DNA from: Solidesulfovibrio aerotolerans
GTDB taxonomy: Bacteria > Desulfobacterota > Desulfovibrionia > Desulfovibrionales > Desulfovibrionaceae
Direction of reading: 5' to 3'
Length of the DNA stretch: 64,000 bases
Assembly: GCF_009856865.1 (NCBI RefSeq)
Contig: NZ_WVUD01000007.1
Coordinates: 1 to 64,000, forward strand
Shown here: positions 17,905-26,290 of the stretch, in pieces
How the letters are laid out: every line of letters starts with the position of its first letter
Position numbering within the stretch: position 1 is the stretch's first letter
The notes under the pieces: generated by a model
The model's input: only the letters and a program-made list of their open reading frames with translations
Databases searched by the model: none
What the model was told of the DNA's origin: nothing
Translations under genes and position numbers: made by a program

Positions 17905-18207
17905 CTACAGCACTTCGTCGGGATTAAGCTCGGCCCGAAACTTGCGCGACAGCCGAAAAACCACCACCTTGCGCGGCGGCAGCATGATGGAAGCGTTGGT
18001 CTGGGGATTGCGCCCCTTGCGGGCCTTTTTGTCGTAGGATTCAAACTTTCCAAAACCGCTGACCAACAGCGAATTGTCCCGTTTGATGGAGTCCTTCATA
18101 AGCTCCAGCAGATGATCCACGAGCACCTTGACCTCGGCCCGGTTGCGCTCGGTCTTTTCATAGATGTAATCAACGATGTCGGCCTTGGTGAGGGTTTTCC
18201 CATTCAT
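17905..18207 (-). CDS. ihfA: IHF/HU family DNA-bending protein (IHF alpha-like)
   Basis: The 100-residue protein has the complete histone-like fold: LTKADIVDYIYEKT helix, LMKDSIKRDNSLLVSGFGKFES, then the arm GRNPQTNASIMLPPRKVVVFRLSRKFRAELN. GRNPQT with the following Pro near the arm tip is typical of IHF/HU proteins that kink DNA. IHF-alpha is the closest fit, but a plain HU-like subunit cannot be excluded. GGAG lies 6 bases before the ATG. It is separate from the HIT gene upstream. Confidence 0.93.
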   Translation of the reverse strand: MNGKTLTKADIVDYIYEKTERNRAEVKVLVDHLLELMKDSIKRDNSLLVSGFGKFESYDKKARKGRNPQTNASIMLPPRKVVVFRLSRKFRAELNPDEVL

Positions 18208-18305
18208 GGCATTCTCCGGCGCGTTACGTTTGGGACACGGGGCAAAACGTCAAGCCTTCCTGGCGTCTTACCGAGATTGGTAGCACACATATGATTGTTC
18301 GTACA

Positions 18306-18734
18306 TTATTTCAAGGCAGACAGCGCACACCGTACCGATTCGGCCACGGCAGCCATGGCCGCGGCATCGGCATAGGGCGCGCCCGGCCACAGGGCCAAAC
18401 CGTCCCCGTCCCGGCGCGGGATAAGATGGACATGGGCGTGAAACACCACCTGCCCGGCGCTGACGCCATTATTTTGCTGCACGTTAAGCCCGGTCGCGCC
18501 AAGGGCCGTCATCACGGCCCGGCCCACCAGCTTCTGGGCGGCCAGCAAGGCGGCACCCAGGGCGTCGGGCAGGTCGAACAGGTCGGCGCAATGGAGCTTG
18601 GGGATGACCAGGGCATGGCCCGGTGCCACCGGGGCGATATCGAGAAAAGCCAACACCTGCCCGTCTTCGTAGAGCTTGGCGCAGGGGATTTCACCCGTGA
18701 CAATTTTGCAAAAGATACAGTCCGCAGTGTGCAT
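18306..18734 (-). CDS. HIT family nucleotide hydrolase
   Basis: The 142-residue protein has the histidine triad HAHVHLIPR near residue 100 and the N-terminal CIFCKIVTGEIPCAKLYED of the HINT/PKCI branch. Such enzymes hydrolyse AMP-linked phosphoramidates and similar mononucleotides as dimers. CXXC at the start may bind zinc. The reading frame is open to 18842, but the family begins at MHTADCIFCKI, so 18734 is chosen. GGAGA precedes it by 11 bases. Confidence 0.92.
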   Translation of the reverse strand: MHTADCIFCKIVTGEIPCAKLYEDGQVLAFLDIAPVAPGHALVIPKLHCADLFDLPDALGAALLAAQKLVGRAVMTALGATGLNVQQNNGVSAGQVVFHAHVHLIPRRDGDGLALWPGAPYADAAAMAAVAESVRCALSALK

Positions 18735-18868
18735 ATCGAGTGCTGTCTCCGGATCAGCGCAGGGCGCGGTTACGCACAACCGGCCCCACACGGCATGGGC
18801 CGGGCAAATGCATTGACGCCACTTATAGTAGAGGAAAGGCATTTTTTCAAGAGGTTTAGGAGAAAATA

Positions 18869-19963
18869 ATGTCCCCCCTGCCGCCTTCGCCCAATCTTTG
18901 CCAAAATGACACCTCGAAAACCGATGCGAACGGACGTTTTTTTCGACATCCCGAGCCGGAAAAACCCCGCACGCGCATCTGGCCGGTGTTTCTCAGCTTT
19001 AAGGGCTGCCCGGGCCGCTGCGTCTTTTGCGCCCAGCCTGTGCAATCCGGCACCAGGCCGCAACCCCTGGAAGCGACCCTGGACGCCCTGGAGCGCGATC
19101 TGGCGGCAGCGGTCCGGGACGGCCGGGGACCATACGAACTGGCCTTTTACGGCGGAGTGTTCACCGCCCTGCCCGAACCCTGGCCGGCCCGCTTTCTGGC
19201 CGCTGCGGCGCGCTTTCGCCAGGCCGGGGTGATCAGCCGGGTGCGCTGCTCCACCCGCCCCGACGCCTGCTCCCCGCCGCTGTTGGCCCAACTGGCCGAC
19301 CAGGGCCTGTCCCTGGTCGAAATCGGCGTCCAGACCTTTGACGACGCCGTGCTGGCAGCCAGCGGCCGGGGCCACGACGCCGCCGCCAGCCGCCGCGCCG
19401 CCCGCCAGATCATCGAAGCCGGCCTTGGGCTTGGCGTGCAACTGCTGCCCGGCCTGCCCGGCCACGAGCCGGCAACCCTGGCCCGGGACGTGGCCGAGAC
19501 GTGCGCCCTGGCCCCGGAGATCGTGCGCCTGCACCCTTGTCTGGTGGTGGACGGCACGCCGTTGGCCGCGCTCTACCGGGCCGGCGGCTTTTCGCCCTGG
19601 CCCCTGGAAACGACGCTTGACGCCCTGGCCGCAGCCGTTTTGCCCTTGTGGCAGGCCGGCATCCGGGTGGCCCGGCTGGGCCTGGCCCCGGAACCCGGCC
19701 TCGAAGCGGCGGTGCTGGCCGGGCCGCGCCATCCGGCCCTGGGGGCGCGGGTGCGGGCCAGAGCGCTCTTGGCGCTCATTGCTGCCGAAGTCCGCGCCCT
19801 GGGGTGCGCCCCGGCCGGCTTGGCTGCGCCCAGACGCTTTGCCGGAGAACTCTTTGGCCATGCCGGCGAACTGCTTCAGGCCTATGCCGACCTGGGCCTG
19901 CCCAGGGCAGGCGTGCGCTTTTGCGACCGGGAGGATTTCCATCTCCGGGTGCAAGCTGTTTGA
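18869..19963 (+). CDS. Elp3-like radical SAM protein
   Basis: The 364-residue enzyme has the cluster motif CPGRCVFC (CX3CX2C) near residue 50, within FLSFKGCPGRCVFCAQ. Further radical SAM motifs include YGGVFTALP, SLVEIGVQTFDDAVL and LLPGLPGHEPATLARDV. This matches the COG1243-like clade found as stand-alone proteins in anaerobes. No C-terminal acetyltransferase domain is present, unlike true Elp3. The reaction is unknown; tRNA wobble-uridine chemistry is only an analogy. AGGAGA precedes the ATG. Confidence 0.85.
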   Translation: MSPLPPSPNLCQNDTSKTDANGRFFRHPEPEKPRTRIWPVFLSFKGCPGRCVFCAQPVQSGTRPQPLEATLDALERDLAAAVRDGRGPYELAFYGGVFTALPEPWPARFLAAAARFRQAGVISRVRCSTRPDACSPPLLAQLADQGLSLVEIGVQTFDDAVLAASGRGHDAAASRRAARQIIEAGLGLGVQLLPGLPGHEPATLARDVAETCALAPEIVRLHPCLVVDGTPLAALYRAGGFSPWPLETTLDALAAAVLPLWQAGIRVARLGLAPEPGLEAAVLAGPRHPALGARVRARALLALIAAEVRALGCAPAGLAAPRRFAGELFGHAGELLQAYADLGLPRAGVRFCDREDFHLRVQAV

Positions 19964-20045
19964 CTTGGGGCGCGCTCTCGTGCCACATCTGGGAAACAGG
20001 GACGCTGCGTCCCACAACCCGTAAACCTCTGCCTGGTGAACGATC

Positions 20046-20573
20046 ATGAAGCGATTCCTTGCCGCCCTGGTCTGCTCCGTCTGCCTCGCCGGCCTCATCT
20101 GTCTCACCGGGGCCGTCCCGGCCTCGGCCGAAGCGCCCAACATGCGACAAAGCATCAACTACTTCATGAATTATTTCAATGAAGCGGTTGTCCAGGCCAT
20201 TAAGATCAAAGAATATGAGGAGCAGCAGGGGATTGCCGCGAAACACCCCTTTACCGACGAATTCGTCTTTTTCCAGGATTTAAACAGCCGCATTGAAAAA
20301 AGCCTGGGGCTGGCGCTCAACCTGTGCGATCTTTACTTTATCTATAATAAAACCACGTATTGCTTCACCAAAGACGAGAAAAACTACCTCTTTGACCGCC
20401 TCGACAATATCACGGAGGCTCTGCAAAAAATCCGGGACGCCCCCTATCCCCCCACTGCCAATCTGCTGGAAAACAAATCCTCGGTCCCGGCCAAACAGCT
20501 GGCGGAATTTAACGAACGCATCGACATGTTGCGCGCCTTCATCAAATCATCCCTGATCGTGTTCCAACGCTAA
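20046..20573 (+). CDS. Secreted helical protein of unknown function
   Basis: The 175-residue product has a signal peptide (MKRFLAALVCSVCLAGLICLTGAVPASA). The mature part is about 145 residues, probably all-helical (NYFMNYFNEAVVQAIKIKEYEEQQG, LDNITEALQKIRDAP, LAEFNERIDMLRAFIKSS). Two Cys (LNLCDL, TYCFTK) could pair. No family is recognised. It is less GC-rich than its neighbours. GGTGA precedes the ATG. It may form an operon with the amidohydrolase gene 140 bases downstream, but a large inverted repeat separates them. Confidence 0.72.
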   Translation: MKRFLAALVCSVCLAGLICLTGAVPASAEAPNMRQSINYFMNYFNEAVVQAIKIKEYEEQQGIAAKHPFTDEFVFFQDLNSRIEKSLGLALNLCDLYFIYNKTTYCFTKDEKNYLFDRLDNITEALQKIRDAPYPPTANLLENKSSVPAKQLAEFNERIDMLRAFIKSSLIVFQR

Positions 20574-20626
20574 CGGCCGCTGCCGCAAGTGCGCCCACCA
20601 CAGCAGCCCTGCCTCGGTCCGCTGTT

Positions 20627-20678
20627 GTCGTTGGCCAGGGCACAGGGAAGACACCGGCCTGCGCCCCTGGCCAACGAC
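20627..20678. repeat. 14-bp inverted repeat
   Basis: GTCGTTGGCCAGGG (20627-20640) is exactly complementary to CCCTGGCCAACGAC (20665-20678), with a 24-base GC-rich spacer. It fills most of the gap between the secreted-protein gene and the amidohydrolase. It could be a terminator without T tract, or a binding or processing site. Confidence 0.6.
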
Positions 20679-20712
20679 GGCTGCGGGCCGCGCTACCTCC
20701 GAGCAGCCACCC

Positions 20713-21939
20713 ATGCCCAACGCCCTGCCCCGTCCACACCGCCCGCCTGCTTCGCTCCACCCCCCGGGCGACGCCCCCCGGGCCGTCATAGCCCGTACCG
20801 CCCTGACCATGGTCCCCGGGGCCGCGCCACTGGATGACGCCGCCGTCATTCTGGCCGGCCGGCGCGTGCTCGACATCGGCCCCAGACGCTTGGTGTTGCG
20901 CGGCTTTTGCGGTCCAACCACCGACCTTGGCGCACAAGCCGTCCTGGTCCCGGGGCTTCTCAACGCCCACAGCCATCTGGAACTGTCCCATCTGGGCGCT
21001 CACTCCCCCAGCGGGGCCGGCTTTTGCGCCTGGGTCGCATGGCTTATGGGCCAAAACCTCCACGCCCTTTCCCCTGCCGCCCTCAATGCCGCCGTGGCCG
21101 AAACAGCCGGGTGCGGCGTGGCCGCCGTCATCGACATCGGCAGCCGGGCCGGACCGGCCGTGGCCGCCGCCCTGGGCCGGGCCGGCCTGCAAGGGTTGGT
21201 CTGCCACGAATTTCTCGGCTGGCGCTCTCTCGCCGCCACAGGCGTTCCCCCGGCCCTGGACGCAGCTGTCGGGGATGGACTGGCCGCGACCGTCAGCGGC
21301 CATGCCCTCTATTCCACCAGCCCCGACAATCTGCGCCAAGGCCAAGCCCTCTGCCGGGCCCGGGGCACGCCTTTTAGCCTGCATCTGGCCGAACATCCGG
21401 GCGAAGTGGAACTTTTTGCCAGCGGCACGGGGGAATTCGCCGCGCTGTTGCGCGGGCGGCTGCTCCCCAAGGGCTGGCGCGCTCCGGGCCGCACGCCGAC
21501 AGCCGAAGCCCTGGCCCAAGGCCTGCTCGGACCGGACACCCTGGCCGTGCATGCCGTGCATCTGAGCGCCACGGATGTGGCCCTTTTGGCAAACTCCGGT
21601 GCCACGGTGTGCCTGTGTCCGCGCAGCAACGCCCGCATTGGCGTGGGTGTGGCCGATGTCGCGGCCCTGGTGGCTGCCGGCGTGCCCCTGGCCCTTGGCA
21701 CGGACTCTCTGGCCTCCAATGACGATCTTGACCTTTGGAACGAGGTGCGCGCCCTGCTCGCCGTCCATCCCGGCCTGCCTGGGTCGGTGGTCCTTGATGC
21801 GCTAACGACCACCCCGGCCCGGCTGCTGGGAAGGGCACACGACCTGGGCAGGCTGGTTCCCGGGGCTGTGGGCGGGGTCGCCGTCATCCCGCCCGATCTG
21901 GCCGAGGCCTTGGACCTGGGCAGCCCAGGCCGGGGCTAA
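20713..21939 (+). CDS. Amidohydrolase of the SsnA/aminofutalosine deaminase type
   Basis: This is a 408-residue metal-dependent hydrolase. The metal ligands are seen in NAHSHLELS (HxH near residue 80), SLHLAEH (about 226), AVHAVHLSATD (about 278) and GTDSLASNDDLDLWNE (about 338). NAHSHLELS resembles enzymes that deaminate 6-aminodeoxyfutalosine in the futalosine route to menaquinone, which Desulfovibrionaceae use. That assignment is an inference; other aminohydrolases share the motif. No other menaquinone gene is nearby. The first 25 residues are Pro-rich, so the true start may be later, for example the Met of LTMVPGA. Confidence 0.8.
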   Translation: MPNALPRPHRPPASLHPPGDAPRAVIARTALTMVPGAAPLDDAAVILAGRRVLDIGPRRLVLRGFCGPTTDLGAQAVLVPGLLNAHSHLELSHLGAHSPSGAGFCAWVAWLMGQNLHALSPAALNAAVAETAGCGVAAVIDIGSRAGPAVAAALGRAGLQGLVCHEFLGWRSLAATGVPPALDAAVGDGLAATVSGHALYSTSPDNLRQGQALCRARGTPFSLHLAEHPGEVELFASGTGEFAALLRGRLLPKGWRAPGRTPTAEALAQGLLGPDTLAVHAVHLSATDVALLANSGATVCLCPRSNARIGVGVADVAALVAAGVPLALGTDSLASNDDLDLWNEVRALLAVHPGLPGSVVLDALTTTPARLLGRAHDLGRLVPGAVGGVAVIPPDLAEALDLGSPGRG

Positions 21940-22206
21940 GCCAGCGCGTCTTGCCTCGTACGGCCCGCGTCCTGCCGCGTCAGGTTTCGCCCCACCTCGT
22001 CCTGCTTTGTCAGGCCTCGCCACCTTCGTCAGGCCCAGGCATCCGGGCGCTGTTGCGCTCCGGAGCATTTCACCTTGAATTATCGCAGCAAAACACGTAT
22101 TGTTTAAGCAAGATTTTCCCCAGCCGGTCACGCCCAGGACACTTTCCGGCCTTAGTCTTCAGCGCAACCAAGGCCCATAACCGCCCGGCTTTTTGGACAC
22201 CAATCC

Positions 22207-23445
22207 ATGACCTCCGACACCGATTCGAACTACGCCGTCGCCCGGCATCCCATCTACCATGTGGACGGCGATGTCTTTGGCTACGAACTGCTTTATCGCA
22301 CTGTGGGCGGGGGCAATGTCGCCACGTTCCCCTCCGACGCCGAGGCCACCCTGGCTGTCCTGGCCAACGGCATCCATGCCATTTCCCAGGATATCCCCCG
22401 GGATAAACGCATCTTTATCAATTTTTCCACGGTCATTTTGGCAGCCGGCCACCACCGGTTTCTCGACCCGGCCCGCTACGTCCTTGAAGTGCTGGAACAT
22501 GTGACCTGCGACGCGGCCTTTGTCGAACTGGTGCGCGGCATCCGCGAGGCCGGATACGTTCTGGCCCTGGACGACTACGTGGGCCAGGCGAGCTTCGACC
22601 CGATCCTGCCGTATATGACCTTTATCAAGCTGGATCTGCTGGCCCTGCGCGACGATCCGGTCCATATGGCGGCGGTGGCGGACCGCTGTCTGGCTCTTGG
22701 CAAGACCGTTCTGGCCGAGAAAGTGGAAACGGCTGCGGATATTGCCTGGTGCCGCGACCGGGGCATTCCCCTGGCCCAGGGCTTTTACTACAGCCGCCCG
22801 CAGGTGGTGACGACCAAGATTTTGGAACCCAACCAGGCGATCAAGCTGAATCTGCTGGCCGAAGTCGGCCGGGCGGAATTGGACGTGCGGCGCATCCGGG
22901 AGATCATCGGCTCCGACGTTTCCCTGACGTACAAGCTGCTGCGCTACGTCAACACGGCCAGTTTCTATCGGGGCCAGCCCATTGAATCCCTGGACTTCGC
23001 CATCTCCCGCCTGGGCCGCAACGCCCTGGCCAGTTGGGTGGCGGTCAACATGCTCTCCAACCTGGGTTCAACAGCCCACGACCGGGAACTGGCCTTTGCC
23101 TCGGCCGTGCGGGGCCGTTTCCTGGCCCTGGCCGACGCCAGACGCGCCAAACCCTGCCACCAGGGTGACAGCATCTGCCTGTTGGGGCTGCTCTCGCTGC
23201 TCGACGCCATGCTTGCCATGCCCATGGCCAAAGCCCTGACCGGCATTACCATCGATAGCCACATCCGGGACGCCCTAAACGGCCAAGCCAGTCCCTGCGC
23301 CCCCTGTCTGGCCCTGGCCGGCTGCTACGACAACGGCGGCGCACAGGCCGCTGCGGCCATGAAGACCTTCGGCATCCGCCCGGACGACGCCTCGGACAGC
23401 TATTTCGCGGCCTTGGCCTGGGCAGCGGACATGTTCCGGTCCTGA
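22207..23445 (+). CDS. EAL-HDOD signalling protein with degenerate EAL
   Basis: This is a 412-residue protein with an EAL-like domain (about 8-205) and an HDOD domain (about 210-405), as in YuxH/CdgJ proteins. The EAL signature is replaced (GYELLYR), and the metal-site loop reads LALDDYVGQ, so phosphodiesterase activity is unlikely. It may bind cyclic di-GMP or a protein instead. The HDOD part has SDVSLTYKLLRYVNTASFY and the Leu-rich LCLLGLLSLLDAMLAMP helix. It lies upstream of a histidine kinase with its own gap and probably has its own promoter. The ribosome-binding site is weak. Confidence 0.9.
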   Translation: MTSDTDSNYAVARHPIYHVDGDVFGYELLYRTVGGGNVATFPSDAEATLAVLANGIHAISQDIPRDKRIFINFSTVILAAGHHRFLDPARYVLEVLEHVTCDAAFVELVRGIREAGYVLALDDYVGQASFDPILPYMTFIKLDLLALRDDPVHMAAVADRCLALGKTVLAEKVETAADIAWCRDRGIPLAQGFYYSRPQVVTTKILEPNQAIKLNLLAEVGRAELDVRRIREIIGSDVSLTYKLLRYVNTASFYRGQPIESLDFAISRLGRNALASWVAVNMLSNLGSTAHDRELAFASAVRGRFLALADARRAKPCHQGDSICLLGLLSLLDAMLAMPMAKALTGITIDSHIRDALNGQASPCAPCLALAGCYDNGGAQAAAAMKTFGIRPDDASDSYFAALAWAADMFRS

Positions 23446-23673
23446 CGCGGCGTCCTCGATCGCCGGCTCTGTGCAAAAGCAATCCAACACACTCCAATTA
23501 CAGTTTATTTTTTGAACAAATCCTATTGCTGCGTTCATAAGAGGGCCACACGGCCGACCGCCTTGCCCTTTCACCGCGCATTGGATAGGTTGCCTCTGTT
23601 TACCCGACCAGACTTCTGACGGCTTGCGCGGCGTCGGCATGCAAACGAAACCCGCAACAACCAAGTCGTCGCC

Positions 23674-25911
23674 ATGACCACCTATCGCCAGAATACCCAC
23701 CGTTTTCCCGTTCGCTTTGCCCTGGCGCTGTTCGGTGCCGGGCTGGCCCTCTACGCTGCCCTGGGCTGGCTGGTGCTGACGACCAGCCGCACGGCAGCGG
23801 CGTTTCACGATGTGGAACTGATGGCCGAAGAGGCCCTCAACCAGATTCGCGCGGCCAGCGACGGGCTGCACGCCTTGATGCTCCTGCGCCTGGGCACAGG
23901 GGAGCAGCGGTATGCCGTGGCCTACCGGGAACGCAGCGCCGCCCTGGCTGCCCCCCTGGAGACCCTGCACCGGCTCGCCCCGCAAACCGCCGGCCGCTCC
24001 GATCCGACCGGGATCGAAGCCCATCTCCGCCAGCTTGGCACCCTCCAGGCCGAGGCCATGGCCCAGGCCGCTGCCGCGCCGGACCAGGCCTGGGAGACGG
24101 TGCGCGGGCGCGCCTACGCCGTGGCCCAGGCCGAGCTGCAGGCCTGCCTGGAACGCTGCCACGCCGCCCTCGACGCCGGGATGGATGCTTTGCTGGCCAG
24201 ACAGCAAGGCCTGGCCCGGGCCGGCCTCGCCGCCCTGGCCGTGGGCATGCCGCTGCTCGGGGTCTGTTTTGCGCTGCTGCTGCGCCGGGCCGTGCTGGCC
24301 ACCCGGATAAGCGCCGACGCCCAGGCCGCCCTGGCCGCCTCCGAACAGCGGTTTCGGGCCACCTTTGAACTGGCGGCGGTGGGCATTGCCCATGTGAGCC
24401 TGGACGGCACATTGCTACGGGTCAACTCCCGATTCGAGGGCATCACCGGCTACAGCGGCCAGGAGCTGGCCGCCCTGACCTTTGCCGCCATCACCCACCC
24501 CGACGATCTGAACGAGGATCTCCGCCAGCTCGCCCGACTCCAGGCCGGGGAAATCAGCACCTATACATTGGACAAGCGGTATGTGCGTAAAGACGGGGCC
24601 TTGGTCTGGGTCAGCCTGACCGTGTCGCTGATGCGGGACGAGGCCGGAATCCCCCTATATTGCATTGCCGTCATTGCCGACATCAGCGCCCGCATAGCAG
24701 CCGAAGCCGCGGCCCGGGAGAATGCGGCGGCCGTGACGACGCTGCTCAACGCCGCCTCGGACCGCGTGCTGGTGGTAGACACCGCCGGGCGAATCCTTGG
24801 TGCCAATGACGCCGCCGCAACCGGCTTGCAAACTACACCGGGTGCCCTTCTCGGCCTGAGCCTTGGCGACGTTTTCCCCCTCGCCATTGCCCGGTTGCGG
24901 CTGGCCCATCTGCGCCGCGCCCTGGAGATCGGGCAGCCGGTGCGTTTTACCGATGAACGGGCCGGCATTGTTTTCGACAATATCATCGCCCCCTTGCCCT
25001 CGGTTGCCGGTGCGAGCGACCGGGCGGTCCTGTTTGCCCGGGACGCCACGGAATTCGTGCGGGCCAGGGAAGCGGCCGAGGCAGCCAGCCGGGCCAAAAG
25101 CGATTTTATGGCCAATGTCAGCCACGAGTTGCGCACGCCACTAAATGGCATCCTGGGTATGGCCCAGCTGCTTGAAATTTCGCCCCTTGAGCCCGGGCAA
25201 CGCCAATGGCTCGCCGATCTGACCAGCGCCGCCGATTCCTTGCTGATGCTGGTTGACAATCTGCTGAAGCTGGCCCGCATTGATGCCGAGCGCTTCGTGC
25301 TTGCCCGCCAGCCCGTGGTCCTTGCCTCCCTCCTCGAGGGTGTGGCGGGCACGCTGACGCCCGTGGCCGCCCAAAAGGGCCTGACGTTTACGACGCAGCT
25401 TGCGCCGGACGTGCCGCGTCTGGTCCTTGGCGACGGCGAACGGCTGCGGGAAGTGCTGGAGCATCTGGCGGGCAATGCCGTGAAATTCACGGTGACAGGC
25501 GGGGTCACGGTGGCCGTGGCCTGCGCCCGCCCGTGTCGGCTGCCGGGGCAAGTGGGCCAGGCAAGCCCGGTAGATCAGGCAGACCAGACAGATCAGGTGA
25601 GCCAGGCGGGCCAAGCAGGCCCGATGGATCAGATGGGTCAGGCAAGTCAGACGGCGGAAATCATTTTTGCCGTACGCGATACCGGCATCGGCATCGCTGC
25701 GGCCGATCAAGCCAGGATATTTGACGATTTCACCCAGGTGGACGGCTCATCCACCCGGCGCTTCGGCGGTGTGGGCCTGGGGCTGACCATCAGCCGGCGG
25801 CTGGTCGGGCTCATGGGCGGGGAGATCACCGTCGCAAGCGAACCGGGCAAGGGCAGCGTGTTTTCGTTTGCCGTGTGCCTGGAAGTGCCGGCCGAGGAAA
25901 ACGCGTCCTAG
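23674..25911 (+). CDS. Membrane PAS-PAS histidine kinase with Gln-rich insert
   Basis: This is a 745-residue sensor kinase. Membrane helices lie near 12-33 and 190-210 around a periplasmic sensor. Two PAS domains follow (about 225-345 with PAC-like ending, and 350-455), then HisKA with His484 in NVSHELRTPLNGILG and an HATPase domain (N-box LEHLAGNAVKF, G1 RDTGIGIA, G2 FGGVGLGLTIS). Between N-box and G1, residues about 625-660 are a low-complexity Gln/Asp/Ala-rich run encoded by degenerate tandem repeats. No receiver domain is attached and no response regulator is adjacent. A purine tract and repeat element follow the stop. Confidence 0.92.
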   Translation: MTTYRQNTHRFPVRFALALFGAGLALYAALGWLVLTTSRTAAAFHDVELMAEEALNQIRAASDGLHALMLLRLGTGEQRYAVAYRERSAALAAPLETLHRLAPQTAGRSDPTGIEAHLRQLGTLQAEAMAQAAAAPDQAWETVRGRAYAVAQAELQACLERCHAALDAGMDALLARQQGLARAGLAALAVGMPLLGVCFALLLRRAVLATRISADAQAALAASEQRFRATFELAAVGIAHVSLDGTLLRVNSRFEGITGYSGQELAALTFAAITHPDDLNEDLRQLARLQAGEISTYTLDKRYVRKDGALVWVSLTVSLMRDEAGIPLYCIAVIADISARIAAEAAARENAAAVTTLLNAASDRVLVVDTAGRILGANDAAATGLQTTPGALLGLSLGDVFPLAIARLRLAHLRRALEIGQPVRFTDERAGIVFDNIIAPLPSVAGASDRAVLFARDATEFVRAREAAEAASRAKSDFMANVSHELRTPLNGILGMAQLLEISPLEPGQRQWLADLTSAADSLLMLVDNLLKLARIDAERFVLARQPVVLASLLEGVAGTLTPVAAQKGLTFTTQLAPDVPRLVLGDGERLREVLEHLAGNAVKFTVTGGVTVAVACARPCRLPGQVGQASPVDQADQTDQVSQAGQAGPMDQMGQASQTAEIIFAVRDTGIGIAAADQARIFDDFTQVDGSSTRRFGGVGLGLTISRRLVGLMGGEITVASEPGKGSVFSFAVCLEVPAEENAS
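25549..25655 (+). repeat. In-frame degenerate microsatellite in kinase gene
   Basis: Short units resembling GGCCAGGCA, GATCAGGCA and GACCAGACA repeat about a dozen times without breaking the frame. They code for alternating Gln with Ala, Val, Asp, Thr or Gly. The tract lies within the ATP-binding domain of the histidine kinase. Confidence 0.75.
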
Positions 25912-25920
25912 AGAGAGAGG

Positions 25921-25961
<41 letters not shown>

Positions 25962-26253
25962 GCCTCCGGCGGCCAAAGGGGTGGCCCCTTTGGAATCCCA
26001 CCCTAAAGGCAAGGGGTTAGGGGGGAAGGGCGTTGCCGTGACGGTGGGTGGGAGCGGGACGTCCGACGGGCGGGCGCATGCCGCAGGGCATGGTTGACGA
26101 GCACCGCCGCAACAACGGTGTCCCCGTCAATCCCAAACGCTGGCGGCCCAGGCCGGCAGCCACCCAGCTTGCCACCAATGCCCAATAACCCCTCAAAATA
26201 CTTCTCCAATCAAGGGGGTCCGGGGGGGATTATCCCCCCCGGCCGCCGGAGGC
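25962..26253. repeat. Tail-to-tail repeat element with 13-bp inverted ends, copy 2
   Basis: The 292-bp element begins GCCTCCGGCGGCC and ends with the exact reverse complement, like copy 1 at 6231. Left palindrome 25973-25993 (CCAAAGGGG, TGG, CCCCTTTGG); right palindrome 26220-26242 (centre GATTATC). The interior is longer than in copy 1 and mostly unrelated. It lies between convergent genes (kinase and Old Yellow Enzyme) and is flanked by a purine tract on the left and a pyrimidine tract (26254-26285) on the right. It accounts for nearly all of the 25912-26290 gap. Confidence 0.85.
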
Positions 26254-26290
26254 TCTTCCTCTTACTCTTTCTCTTCTTCTTCACCACGCC

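Noticed and set aside
26003-26209. Minus-strand ORF of 68 residues inside the second repeat element
   Set aside because: It lies wholly in the interior of a repeat element and has no equivalent in the shorter copy at 6231.
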